Positions 44,767-55,694 of a stretch of DNA of 64,000 bases are shown piece by piece (the first letter of the stretch is position 1; each line of letters opens with the position of its first letter). The notes under the pieces were generated by a model. That model worked only from the letters and a program-made list of their open reading frames with translations. It was not told the DNA's origin and did no database searches. Source of the DNA: Periconia sp. R9002 (taxonomy: Eukaryota; Ascomycota; Dothideomycetes; Pleosporales; Periconiaceae); the NCBI GenBank assembly GCA_023627715.1, contig JAMAHW010000081.1, forward strand, positions 124,001 to 188,000, written 5' to 3'. The position numbers were made by a program, and so were the translations under genes.

Positions 44767-45096
44767 TTAACCCAAAGCCTCCTTCTTTGCAGCGAGGCTG
44801 TCAAAATTACCGTTGTGGACTTTGCAAGAGTTATCAACGTCAATCGCCTCATAGACACTCCCGCCCTTGCAGTCGGTCGGGGGAGCTCCTATGTTGCCAT
44901 TGTGAACCTCGCTTTCTTCCCCAATAACCACTTTACAGTACAAATTTGCTCCCAAGCTGTTTATTGTCGGCCCAGTGCCTACGTCTTGCGGAGGTGGCTT
45001 GCTGAAAGCGTCTCCATTAGTTACCTTAGATTTGCTGCCAATCCTAATTACGCCATACTTATTCCAGTGCTCTTCTAGGTTTTTTAGTAGGTACAC
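44767..45096 (-). other. open frame with internal repeats, possible gene fragment
   Basis: A 109-codon frame in which a unit of about 38 residues recurs: VIRIGSKSKVTNGD, then VVIGEESEVHNGN, then NSCKVHNGN, with shared PP and G positions between them. The IG-x2-S-x-V-x-NG pattern recalls the short segment before NACHT domains in some fungal proteins (the neighbouring gene has VHIGKNANAHLGNN). It may be a detached or decayed piece of a STAND-type gene. No clear start or splice partner was found. Confidence 0.3.
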
Positions 45097-46242
45097 TTGC
45101 CTGTTGCTTTTCTGAATAACTTACTCTGCCGTGGAGTGGGGTCTGTTCGCATTTGCGCTTGTCCGGAGGACTGGTTTGGATTGCCTTGCAAGTAGATAAG
45201 CGGCAGCCTTCCCGCAACGTCTTCTACATCCAATGATACATCCATTGATCGAAGTGCGATCTGTCCGTCAAGCCCATGTCAGTCCGAGTGCTGTCAAAAG
45301 TAAGTTGCGGGCAAGCCAACCTCTCTAGCCTTACTCTCTGACATTTCTTTTCCAAGCTCCAGAATGAGTATTAGAGAAATTTATAGTAGCGCAGTTGTGA
45401 ACGCTATCACTGCCTAGATGAAAAAAAAATGCTATACAAGGTTACAGAAAAATGGGAACAAAAAAGACGAATTACACGTGAACGCGGGGCTTGTAAAAGT
45501 TTAGCGATGCTAGAGTCTAGGCATCAATGAGGGTTCTCCTGCATGACTGCAGATGTCCGTCATCATGTAACGCTCCCTCATGGAGGACCTTGGTCCAGTG
45601 CTCGTCAAGCCGCGAGGTCATTCTCCCGCGATGTAGTGATTTTAGTCAGACGGTTGAAATTATGGCCATACGAGACGAGGAAAGCACTACGGAAAATGCC
45701 GCAGGCTGAAATGGTCAACGGCATCCCACACGGGGCGTGAAGGGCGTCTATTGGGTGGAAAAAAACAAAGAATCTGCCACTGTGGCTTCGCATCTGTCAG
45801 CTGCTGGACGGCTGTCAAATCGTATCGATCGCGCATCAGTCTTAGAAAACCCAAATTAGAAGTGCAAAAAAATGTACAGTCGTGTGTCGTCACAGCCCAC
45901 TACCGACGCGTATTCAAGAAGAACACGCCTGGGACGCGAGTAGTCATCTAAGTATGAGGTGACAACTCATGCAGCTGTAAGGCTGAACGTAAGCACTTGG
46001 CGGCTGTCGAGCTGTAAGGCTGAGGCAATTCTTGAACAGTCACAGTATCCCTGACCATCGTGTTCGGTTTATGAAACTTGTGCTTTTTTTATGCCCAACT
46101 ACATAGCGAATCATATATGAAATCCAGGTACGTCGTAACCCTTTCCTCGTAATCTTTCTGCAACCTTTTTGTTGCGTAATTGTCACATATCTCTCTCTCT
46201 CTAGGCACGTATTGCCCATGGAGTGGTTCGGAACTATTCAAT

Positions 46243-46315
46243 TTGTTTTTTGTTTTTGTTTTCATTTTCATTTTCTTTTTATTTTCCATAAAGAGAAAAA
46301 AGAAAGAAAGAAAAG
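46243..46315. repeat. low-complexity T-rich then A/G-rich block
   Basis: A T-rich run (TTTTTG, TTTTCA and TTTTC units) turns at about 46290 into an AG-rich run (AAAGAAAGAAAG). The two halves are partly complementary and could fold back. This composition explains the spurious open frames on both strands here. Confidence 0.7.
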
Positions 46316-47293
46316 GTTGGAATTCAATACTTCCGCGGGAACCAGTCAGCATTTTGGTACCCAAAACCTTTCACCCCTTTTTTGTTATTAGTCTTTGATT
46401 TCTTTTTTTCTGTGTCTTGGGTAGAACCCCTTCCAACGGTCTGAAAATAAATTACGCACAAAACGAGAGAAGTATAATTCACGGTAGCTCTTGATATCAC
46501 GCTACTTTCAGTTATTGGAAGGATACCCCTGATAGCGGAAAGATCCGAAGTCACAATCCGCGTAAGATTTTGATCGTGTAGTGACTAACCTCGCTCAGCG
46601 GCGCCTAAACTGCTTAAGAACTAAAGACACTGCCTTTGTGTGGATATCAATGGACGTCCTTCTTACGAAGAATAAGGCAGTGTTAATGTTTATGGCTGAG
46701 TGGGCTGTTCACTGCGTATTGCGCCACATAGTCCTCCATGTAGCGTTAGGGGGGCGATGTCATTCGGCTTCGTAGCTCCGCCAGAGCCCCTTTAACTCTA
46801 GGCGGAGAGAAAAGAGAACCAGCTCCTTCGTATTACTCAATCATAACAAGAACAGCGTTAGCTAAGTGCTGAAACTTCGCCGAGATGGGATCAAGTTCAG
46901 ATGAACCTTACCCACGTGGGAATTTCTAGGGGTTGAAACCTAATCAATCAAAGCCAGCATCACGAACAGGTGGACGCCACAATTGAAAGAGTCAAAGCCA
47001 TTATAGACAGATTTGCTCCTAGGCAACAAACCAAAAGAGAAGTACGAATTCTATTTCTAGGGTCTGATCACGTCTGCGTGTTACGATATCACGCCGTGTA
47101 GACTGCGCTGAGGTAGAGCAATTGAGCACATATATGTTTACTCTTCGCTTGCTTAGCCATGTTTCAATAAATTGACGAAACTTATTTTTCTTTTTGATAC
47201 TAATTTATTTCTTCCACTGCGAATATTGTTATCCCTGGCGCACTGTCATTGCAATCCTCTTCTCATCTACCTACCAATCGCACTAGGGTCCCA

Positions 47294-50073
47294 ATGGCCC
47301 TACACCTATTTCCCGAAAATCACTGGCCATCTTCTCGTCCGACTACCGGCAAACAATCTGGAGATGGCATAGAAAGTGCAGGTGATGGAAGTGAGAGGAG
47401 ATCTCTTGACAAGCTTCTCGCTTGCCCGTATTTAAAGCGCGACCCAGACGAATATGGGGAGAGACAATCATGTTCCAAGTCAGGCTGGACATCAATCCAT
47501 GCACTTAGGTGAGCCATCTTGCCTATTGTTTGATTCGTACTGACTGTATATCTAGACAGCATGTTTATCGCTGCCATGTTCTGCCTATCAAATGTCCGAG
47601 TTGCTCGCAGACTTTTGACTCTAGTCGGCTGTTCACGCGGCACTTGAATGAGGCATCACTCTGTGAACGTAGCCTATTTGAGGCTGATGAGCCTATCAGA
47701 GGACTCGAGAGTCTGTTGCACAAAATTCGGTCGCCCAAAATCAATACCGACGATTCCGAGGAGGACATGTGGAGGGTACTATATAGCACCCTCTTCCCAG
47801 ATGACCCCAAGGACGACATTCCCTCTCCATATCATGAGAACGATCTTGGAACTATCTATGCCATATCGCAATACGGATCCACCGTATCGATCCCTTCCTC
47901 TGTGCCCTTCGTCAGGACACCCAAATCAGCATATTTTGGCAACAATCAAAGAGGATATTTCGGCGTCGCTGGCATCTCTCCAAGTTTAGCCGGCTCAAGT
48001 TCCACTCTGCCTACGTCATTCATAGCCCGTCACAGTCAAGAGCATACCCATGCGGTTTACCGCGACGAATGGCCAGAGTTCTCATTTCCTTTTCAACTCC
48101 CATTTCAGTCTGATGGTATTTCAAATCATGGATCTATGCCCAATTCTGTTCGAGAAGTGGCTCCGAGTATGCAATATACTCCGCAAGCTCTCCAAGTTCG
48201 CCAACAAGTGCAACCTTCCAATGGTCCCAATAAATCAAATAGGCGAAAGCTCCAGAAGAAGATTCGTACGAAAACCTTGGAATCTCAAGTCCTTGCATTC
48301 CGCGCTTGGGAAAAACCCCATCGAACAGATGAGCATATCACTCCTGGGGTCTATCGCGGATTCTGGAGATGGCTTGCACGCTGCCTGACTTTCTTCATCC
48401 CTTCCTGGTTCCTCAAGAAATGTCTCAAGATGGACGACCATCGCCAGCGTCTAGCCTTCCGACAAAAGGTGCTTTTCTGCGTTCTGCTTGCCATCGTTTA
48501 TGGATTACTGTGCTACTTCCTCATTCTTCAACCCATAGCCAACTGTGTCGTAAAAGTGCGCATTGGCTGGATTCCCAACGAGAGTTCCTTCTGCAACGTA
48601 ATGCGCGACATTATTTACGTCTATATGGGTCTGGGTGGCGGGTTTATGCTCTTGGCCTTGTTCTGCGTTGCCCGTGTGCGTTATACTAGCCGTTCTTTCG
48701 AAGAACATGACACGCTAGTGGTAATGCAAATTCCGTGTTATAATGAGGACGAGTTCACTCTGCGGAAAACAATTGACTCGTGCGTCCAGTCCAGTTACGA
48801 GAAGAAGCGCAAGCTTCTTTTCATTGTCGCAGACGGTACGATAGAAACTGCCGACCAAAAGCCAACCTACCAAATCTTGTTGGAAGATATTTTCGACCAC
48901 AGTGCAGACCTGGAGGCTGGCATAGAGAGCCAGGCGCACTCATACACCTCGTTCGACTCGCATGGCGCTTCGAAGAACCTAGCTTACACCTGCACTGGCC
49001 ACTATCGAGGGGTACCCTATATTATTGTGATCAAGGTTGGTCGAGACGATGAACAAGACAGTCCAAAGCCCGGAAACCGAGGGAAACGAGATTCTCAGCT
49101 CATAGCCTACAACTTCTTCCACTACGTCAATTACCGCAGGTTCTGGAGCCCGCTGTTCGAAAATATGGAGTTTCAGATGCGAATTCGCCTCAACTTGGAC
49201 GCTCGCGATGCCACGTACATGCTGGCCATCGATTGTGACACCGAGGTGGACCGAACAGGGATTTCATACCTTGTGGACCGACTTGAAAAAGACCCAAAGC
49301 TCCTTGGAGTATGCGGTTACACAGGAGTTGGCAACAGTATGAGCAGTTTTGTCGCGAGCAGTCAGGTTTTTGAGTACTGGCTTACTCACGCTGTCCTCAA
49401 AGCAGTAGAAAGCATATGCTCTAGTGTGCTTGTCCTCAGCGGGTGCTTCACTATTTACCGACTGAAATGGGCAAACAACAGTCCAGCTCTTTTACATCCA
49501 CTTCTCTTGGAAGATTATGCAGGGAGTTACGAAAAGACCCTGCATGAACACAACCTACTGTCTATCGGTGAGGACCGTTATCTGTCAACTTTAGCGATCC
49601 GCTATTTCGGGTCTGACTGCCGACTGCGATATTTCTCCGCTGCAACTTGTACAACTACGGTTCCCGACAAGCTTTCTGTGCTCCTAGATCAGCGACGCCG
49701 ATGGACGAATTCCCTCATTCACTGCCACTTTGCTCATCTCAGCGTCCTTCCCTTCGAGGCGTCATTTTGGACTCACGTCAGGCTTCTCTTTGTCCTCGGT
49801 GCCGAACTCTTTATGGTGTTCATCCTGCCACTCGCACTGCCGGCGGGAGTCGCCCTTGCAGTGGTCTCGATATTACTGACACCATATGCTTGGGCGGTAT
49901 TGCTTGCATTTTTGCTTTTACCAGTGTTTTTATGCATTATCTGCATGGACTGGACGTATGTTCCTTTCTATCTCCCGTTTTTTCCTATGATCGCTGTCTT
50001 TAGCATTATCATACCGATATACTCAGTTTGGAATCAAGACAACATAAAGTGGGGCAAGACACGCGGTGGTTAA
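47294..50073 (+). CDS. chitin synthase-like glycosyltransferase with N-terminal zinc-finger module
   Basis: Exons 47294-47508 and 47556-50073 are joined over a 47-nt intron (GTGAGC, TCTAG), giving 910 residues. Residues about 36-105 form a Cys/His module (LLACPYLKRDPDEYG, HVYRCHVLPIKCPSC, HL). Likely ligands are C44, C60, H74, H79, C85, C88 and H101. This module is otherwise familiar from fungal proteins of unrelated types. After a disordered linker come two membrane helices (about 376-430). The GT2 catalytic domain follows with IPCYNEDEFTLRKTIDSC, IDCDTEV, GEDRYLST (about 744) and QRRRWTNS (about 784). The end is a cluster of membrane helices and WGKTRGG. These motifs are the chitin synthase core, closest to division 2. 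It should polymerise GlcNAc across the plasma membrane. Confidence 0.9.
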
Positions 50074-51494
50074 TGGTATTGATCTGGCATCATTTCTCTT
50101 CTTGCGCCCTGCATATTTACTGAAAAGTCACTCCTGTTTCAACTAATAGATGTTAGTCTTCTAAATTCTTGTCCTTCTTGTACGTTAGATTCTCTTTGTA
50201 ATGTTTAAAGCTACCCTAGTAACTCATAGATTATTTTAATTTGAAGTTGCATTTTCTTATACAGGGATCACATGGATCATCATCAGTCTTTTATTCGTGA
50301 GATAAATAACTCGAAACATTGTGTAGATTTAAGAAGGCAATTTTTGTGCTAGATGGGCAGACAGGAAGTTTGGCTACAGAGCTGCAGAGGGCCACGGGGG
50401 CAGGGCAATGTTTGACACTCAGCGTTTCCAACCTGAAAAAAAAAAAACCCACGCTGTTAGGCTGACTAAACGTGTCAAACATTATAGAGATGGTGCGATT
50501 TGTCAAGCTGTTGGAAATGACTGTATGCATCACTGTTCAAAAAAAGTGAAGAGAAACCCTGTGACTATCTCTCCGACATTCGGCGACCATTTTGTCAACC
50601 TAATAATCGTTCCATTTCTGGGCGAGGAGATTGAACCCACCCACAGTCAGTTACGGTGTGTACATCCCGCCAGCAAAACATCGCAGCGCCGCATGATTTA
50701 TTCTGTGACGATTTAGGAAAAATCGGCGAACGCATTAAACCAAGTGGCTTCTAGAAGGCGGCCACACTATGCTCCTACTAGATAGAAACCTCTAATGTTT
50801 TTGATTTTTCTACGCAGGGGCCGGACCGCCTTCAATCTTAATTCATCCCGTTACCAGATTCTAGCTCCGTGGGGGCAGACCCTTACCTGCGGGTAGGTAG
50901 ATCAACTCCGAGGTGGCTCACCATCGACCCATCGGGTGACCCCTTAACCAGGTACGTGAGAACTATACTGGTCACTGTATAGCCACACATCTCGCTAAGT
51001 AGCTGAGATGTCGTAATCGGGAATTAATGTTGGCAAACGAAGCGGGAGTGGCTGGTGTCGAGCTCAGCTGGCCTATCAATTTTTTTTTGTTGGTTTACGT
51101 GAGCTGAGCTTTGCAATAACATGGTTTTTCTTTTTGTCTGGTGACCATCATGCTATGTGAAAGGCTGGATCTATTGCCACGGCGTTTCTCGTAGTATTGA
51201 ACTCGGAAATTTAATTAAACTGATGCTTGGGAATCACGCTATCCATAGGCCGCAAATTAAAGACTTTTCTTGTTTGTTAGTGGGTGATTATTGGATGGAG
51301 TCTATGGGAAACACCAGGTTATACTACTTCGTTCAGGGATTGTGTGAGTGCTTTTTTGTACAACAATTTATGAATAATTTCTATGTCGCAGCAGTCATTT
51401 GTGGGTAGTGCTTCAATCTTATTCTTCTATCCAAAAGAATACTACCCTACACTCGTTTCGCGTTCAAGTTTTGGTGCTGGTAAGTTCTGGCAGC
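50074..51494. other. intergenic region
   Basis: 1.4 kb without a supported gene between the chitin synthase-like and chitin deacetylase genes. Frames seen here lack domains. It contains short A and T runs. Confidence 0.45.
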
Positions 51495-52892
51495 ATGCAA
51501 CTATCAATATGGCTCAACACTGTGTCGCTCTTCCAGCTTGGAGCCTTGACATATGCACATAGCGCTGGCAATGATTCCTCAACTCCGTCAAGATTTGGAG
51601 GTCCAAAAGCAATACGACATCCCCCGCGACACATGATCAAAGAGATTGGAGACTCCGCACCACATCTTCGACGCAGAGATTGGTCGGAACCTGATGTAGA
51701 CACGCGCGACAAAAATCACAAAAGATGTGGACCAGGTTTTGGTTTCTGTGCTCCAGGGGACTGGTATGTTTATGGAAGCAGTAACACATCTTCATAATGA
51801 AGGCTAATTATTTTGACAGCTGTTCGCATTCAGGCTACTGCGGTCGAGGTTACCTCCATTGCATGAGTCCAAACTGCCAAATCGACTATTCGAACAGCTG
51901 CGACTCATCAATAAAACCTTTGGGTGAACCGACGCTCAACGTGTCGCGACCACTGATCGGCAATGTCACTTACGATGGTGCCGGGATCGAGCATTGCCAG
52001 AACCCTGGCACAATAGCTTTGACGTTCGATGACGGTCCATACAACTATACGTCGCATGTCCTTGACGTGCTCGCATCATATGGTGCTAAAGCTACCTTCT
52101 TCATCACGGGGAACAATCTGGGTAAAGGTCAGATCGATATCGAGGACACTGGATGGCCGGCTATCATTCGGCGCATGCATGCAGAAGGGCATCAGGTAAC
52201 GCTTGACGAGTTTCTTCGCTATCGCTTTCTAACACTTGAGTACAGATAGCTGCGCATAGCTGGGGCCATCAAAATTTGAGTTCGCTCAATGAGACGGAGG
52301 TGATTAATCAAGTGCATTATCTTGAGATGGCGTTCAGGAACATTCTGGGTTTCATCCCTACGTACTTTCGTCCGCCATTTGATGATTGTCTGGGTGTATG
52401 TCAGACTGTTCTCAAGAGAATGGGATATCATATTGGTAAGTGCAAGGGCTATACATTTTTATAGCGTATAACTGATTTCCCCCTTACAGTATACCAAAAC
52501 GTTGTTAACAAAGGTATCAGTCCCTCACCACTGCCGTTAGCCTATATTCTAAAATTGTTTCCAGACTGGCAAAACGATAATGTCTCAATGATAGAGAACG
52601 CAAAAGACCTCTTCCTAAAGTCCATGCGTCAGACAAATCCCCGCGATGTGAACTACATTTTCTTGCTGCATGATGCATATTACCAGACCAGTTGGTATGT
52701 ATATTCCGTTTAACATCTAGTTACCGCTGCTAAGGGCTAAGCAGGAACTTGACGAATTATATGCTGGACTACTTCCAGCTGTTCAACTTCAGTCGCCTCG
52801 TCACCGTCGGTGAGTGTATGGGAGATCCTCCACAGAACTGGTATCGCACTGCTGGTGGTGCTGCGAATCATAGCCTCTTGGTAGGGCTTTGA
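51495..52892 (+). CDS. chitin deacetylase, CBM18 plus CE4
   Basis: Six exons: 51495-51763, 51820-52195, 52246-52435, 52490-52513 (only 24 nt), 52565-52694 and 52745-52892. The introns are 50-56 nt and all phases agree, giving 378 residues. A signal peptide (MQLSIWLNTVSLFQLGALTY) is followed by a CBM18 chitin-binding module (CGPGFGFCAPGDCCSHSGYC, residues about 75-115) whose core DCCS is created by the splice. The CE4 domain has TFDDGPY (about 156) and the metal-binding HSWGH (about 219), then TYFRPPFDDC and FLLHDAYYQTSW. It removes acetyl groups from chitin at the wall, making chitosan. In pathogens and symbionts this is linked to hiding chitin from host receptors. Asn-x-Ser/Thr sites suggest N-glycosylation. 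Confidence 0.95.
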
Positions 52893-53193
52893 TGACACTT
52901 TTAAGTCTGGAAGAGATAGCTAACGATATACAGTTACACAAAAGCCAAAGCAGTACCTATCGGTATAGTATATTTCTTCTTATATGTGCGCAGTTCATGG
53001 CCAGGATAGTACTTTAGCATCTTCAATACAATTCGAGAATCATTGATTATCTAAACGTCCCTCAAACTTTAGCCGCAGATGTGCGCGAGAATATGTTCAA
53101 CGTCCCAAACAAGCCTTTTAGACTAGATATATCCAATAACCTTCTGCACTAAATTCCTCTCAAACCATACTGCGAACCAGGAAACTTCTAGAA
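52893..53193. other. convergent spacer
   Basis: About 300 bp between the 3' ends of the chitin deacetylase and GH20 genes. Nothing coding is seen. Confidence 0.5.
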
Positions 53194-54173
53194 TCACCCC
53201 TCCCGCCTCCCCCCACCCCTCCGAATCCCCGCCGCAGCTCTAATCGGCTCCATAACCCACCTCTTCCGAAAATCATACGCATCATCCCCCTCAGACGTAA
53301 ACCAAACAACCTCAAACCCCAACACCTTCTCATCCTCCGGAAACACAAACCCCGAAACCTTCTCATAATCCGCGTTCCCAATATAAAACACCTCAGACTC
53401 AGAGACGACAACCCGATGACCCTTGTCGAGCACTTCCTGCGTGACGCCATTATGCCAGGTTTGGATAATCCAATCCTTGGATAAGGTTATGTTTTTGTGA
53501 GGGTCGGTGAGAGGGTCGTCCCATAACATGAGGGATTTGGTGGTGGGGAGGAGCGTTTTGAGCCAGTGGAGGAAGGTTTGGAAGAGGTTGTTGTCGTCGG
53601 GGGTGTGCCAGATGTAGGCGACTTCGTCGCCGCCGAAGTGGTGGATGGGGGATTGGAAGGAATTGTCGATTGTGGAGATTAGATTGGTTATGTGTTCGTA
53701 TGTTTGGCGTTGTGTGAGGTCTAGTTGGGCGATTGGATGTTTTAGATTTGGTGTGCCAACTACTAAATGTTGCTTCCATAGCCCCCTAGGGTAAATCTTG
53801 TTAGAGCTGATGTTGGAACAAAAAGTGGTGGACTGGTCGGTCTTTTCGTAACTTACCATATATCGCAGTGACCAGGCATGTCAGTCTCTGGATAGACGAG
53901 AATACCCAAATTCCGTGCATGTGAAACCACACGATGGATATCTCTAGGCGTGTAGTGTTCGGCAGTATGACTGTGCTCTATGCTTGTGTTCGTCAAACCA
54001 CGATCTTCCGGCCAATGTAGGGGGAAGCTTTCCGCGTCGTAGATGTGCCAGTGGAAAACGTTGAAATTGTGTTGGTGAAGGACGGTTAAGAGATCGAGGA
54101 TGGCTTGAACAGGGAAAAATTTGCGGCCCGTGTCTAGCATGAAGCCTCTGTGAGGGTAGAGGTCGGAATCCAT
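53194..54173 (-). CDS. GH20 beta-N-acetylhexosaminidase, N-terminally short
   Basis: Exons 53857-54173 and 53194-53785 joined over a 71-nt intron (GTAAGT, CCCTAG) give 302 residues. The sequence enters directly at the start of the barrel (YPHRGFMLDTGRKFFPVQAI). It continues through NVFHWHIYDAESFPL and YPETDMPGHCDIW to the catalytic HHFGGDEVAY, whose Asp-Glu pair performs substrate-assisted hydrolysis of GlcNAc ends. Full-length fungal enzymes have about 550-600 residues with a signal peptide, propeptide and an N-terminal beta domain; all are absent. The end (GGGRREG) is also earlier than usual. Either undetected exons lie upstream of 54173, or the gene is a trimmed relic. Confidence 0.75.
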
Positions 54174-54542
54174 CTTGTATGAAAGTTAGGCGGGAGGATA
54201 TCTACAGCTGGTGAGGTTGGAGAGCAGGATTATAATTGCTTGTCCTCTACGCACCTAGAGCCAGAAAAACTCACTCGTTACCAAAACTTGAAGGTACAGA
54301 AGGTAAAACCTGCTACACTTGACTTTGCAGTATCACAATGTCCCCAGTTGGGGGAAATTCATCGACAATACGGCAGAACTCTTAGCACACTAGAAAGCCC
54401 CAGCAACCCTAAAATAGATATTACGACATTCAAGAATCAAGATCTGGTGTGGAGCTGAGAAGGTCTAATATTAGTATCGGTCTCAGAACCAGTCATTTGT
54501 ACCCCTCGTATTCGTATAGTACAAGTAATCGTAACTCCCTAC
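54174..54542. other. intergenic, possible missing 5' exons of the GH20 gene
   Basis: No open frame resembling the GH20 N-terminal domain was found in this 369-bp gap, and the next gene begins beyond it. Confidence 0.4.
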
Positions 54543-55211
54543 TCACTTCCCTACCTCATCTCTCCGCCCATTGCACTCCCCAACATCCAACGCAACCAAA
54601 AACCTGCTAACACAATTATACGCCGCCACCGTCGCCGTGACCTCGACCACCCCCTTCTCCCCAAACGCCGACTTGACACGGTCAAACACCGCGTCCTCGA
54701 CGCTAACATTCAGAGTCATCGCATCCGCGTACGCCATCACTGCGGCATGCGGCTCGTCAAAAACGTCACTTTCGTGGTGCGCTGGCGTCTGTAGAACAGC
54801 GTCCCAATGTGACTGCGAAATCTCGGGACATGCGAGGAGAAGAGGCGCGTGTTGATCCCATTCGTACCAGGCACGGTTTAGTACTGCGACGCGGCAGATG
54901 GCTAGTTCGCGGATTGAGGGGGTAATGGTGGTGTGGGAGCGGATGGAGGCGAGGAATGAGTTCCTGTGATGATGTTCAGCTGTCTGCCTAGTGACAGGAG
55001 CCAGCGCCATAAGATTTTGGGGGATAGTGGGGTCATGTAGTGGAGGGAGAAGGAAGGCTTACCACCCATCCGCGACCGGAGGGGAGTGAAGAAGTGCACG
55101 GTCGAGCTCGAGGAGACCGCTTGATCCGCGACGTTTTTGAATGCGAGAGACTATCTTTTGGTCTTGTGTGGACGAGAATTGCGGGTTGGAGGGGATGTAT
55201 GGGACGCGCAT
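54543..55211 (-). CDS. carboxymuconolactone decarboxylase/AhpD-like protein
   Basis: Exons 55063-55211 and 54543-54963 with a 99-nt intron (GTAAGC, CACAG) give 189 residues. The splice makes LLHSPPVADGW followed by NSFLASIRSHTTITPSIREL, then AICRVAVLNRAWYEWDQHAP, matching the CMD/AhpD fold. Members use a Cys-x2-Cys-x3-His active site for peroxide reduction or act as small decarboxylases. Here the position reads NRAWYEWDQH, keeping the His but not the Cys pair. It is therefore probably not a peroxidase, and its substrate is unknown. No targeting signal is seen. It is divergent from BMT6. Confidence 0.85.
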
Positions 55212-55623
55212 TGTGGGGAGATAGGCCGTATACTGCTATGAGAAGATCTCGGCGTGTTTAAAATGAACAAATCATCCACGTGGATATGAAAGCTTATACA
55301 AATATATCTGATAGATGTTGACGTGCTGCTGTCAATCAATGGTGCTGCTTCCGTTCGTTCGGAATACGAGACCGAGATCTCGGAAATATTTCCGATAGAC
55401 TGAGGTTTGGTTCCGAGACCGCTCTGGTTTTTTCCCCACATCTCGCTTGCAGGCTTGAAACGTGATTTCGCGATTCGACTTTCGGCCCAATTTTTCTCTT
55501 TCATTTATATACTGGCTCTGAAATATCGCATCCATTAAAAACAGATTGGCATATACTGTTAGAGGAAAATCTACCATTCCTTCATACCTCCTCTGTATCG
55601 ATTTTCGACAGTCATCCGGCTTT

Positions 55624-55662
<39 letters not shown>

Positions 55663-55694
55663 AAAGAGTTAGAAGAAAAGGACATCAAGAAACC
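55212..55694. promoter_or_regulatory. divergent promoter region
   Basis: 483 bp between the starts of the CMD-like gene and BMT6. It includes a (GA)16 microsatellite close to the BMT6 ATG. Confidence 0.5.
55627..55658 (+). repeat. (GA)16 microsatellite
   Basis: An uninterrupted GA dinucleotide tract of about 32 bp followed by an A-run, 36 bp upstream of the BMT6 ATG and so probably in its 5' leader. It is likely to vary in length between isolates. Confidence 0.9.

Larger units (their letters stand above)
44174..47293. other. gene-poor accessory region
   Basis: 3.1 kb between the NACHT start and the chitin synthase-like gene. No intact gene is supported. It contains one repeat-bearing frame (44767-45096, listed separately), a low-complexity T-rich then A-rich block (46243-46315) and AT-rich DNA. 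The last few hundred bases should hold the chitin synthase promoter. Confidence 0.4.

Noticed and set aside
50560..50660. Possible tRNA B-box (GGTTCAATCTCC on the minus strand)
   Set aside because: The flanking bases do not form T-arm, anticodon or acceptor stems.
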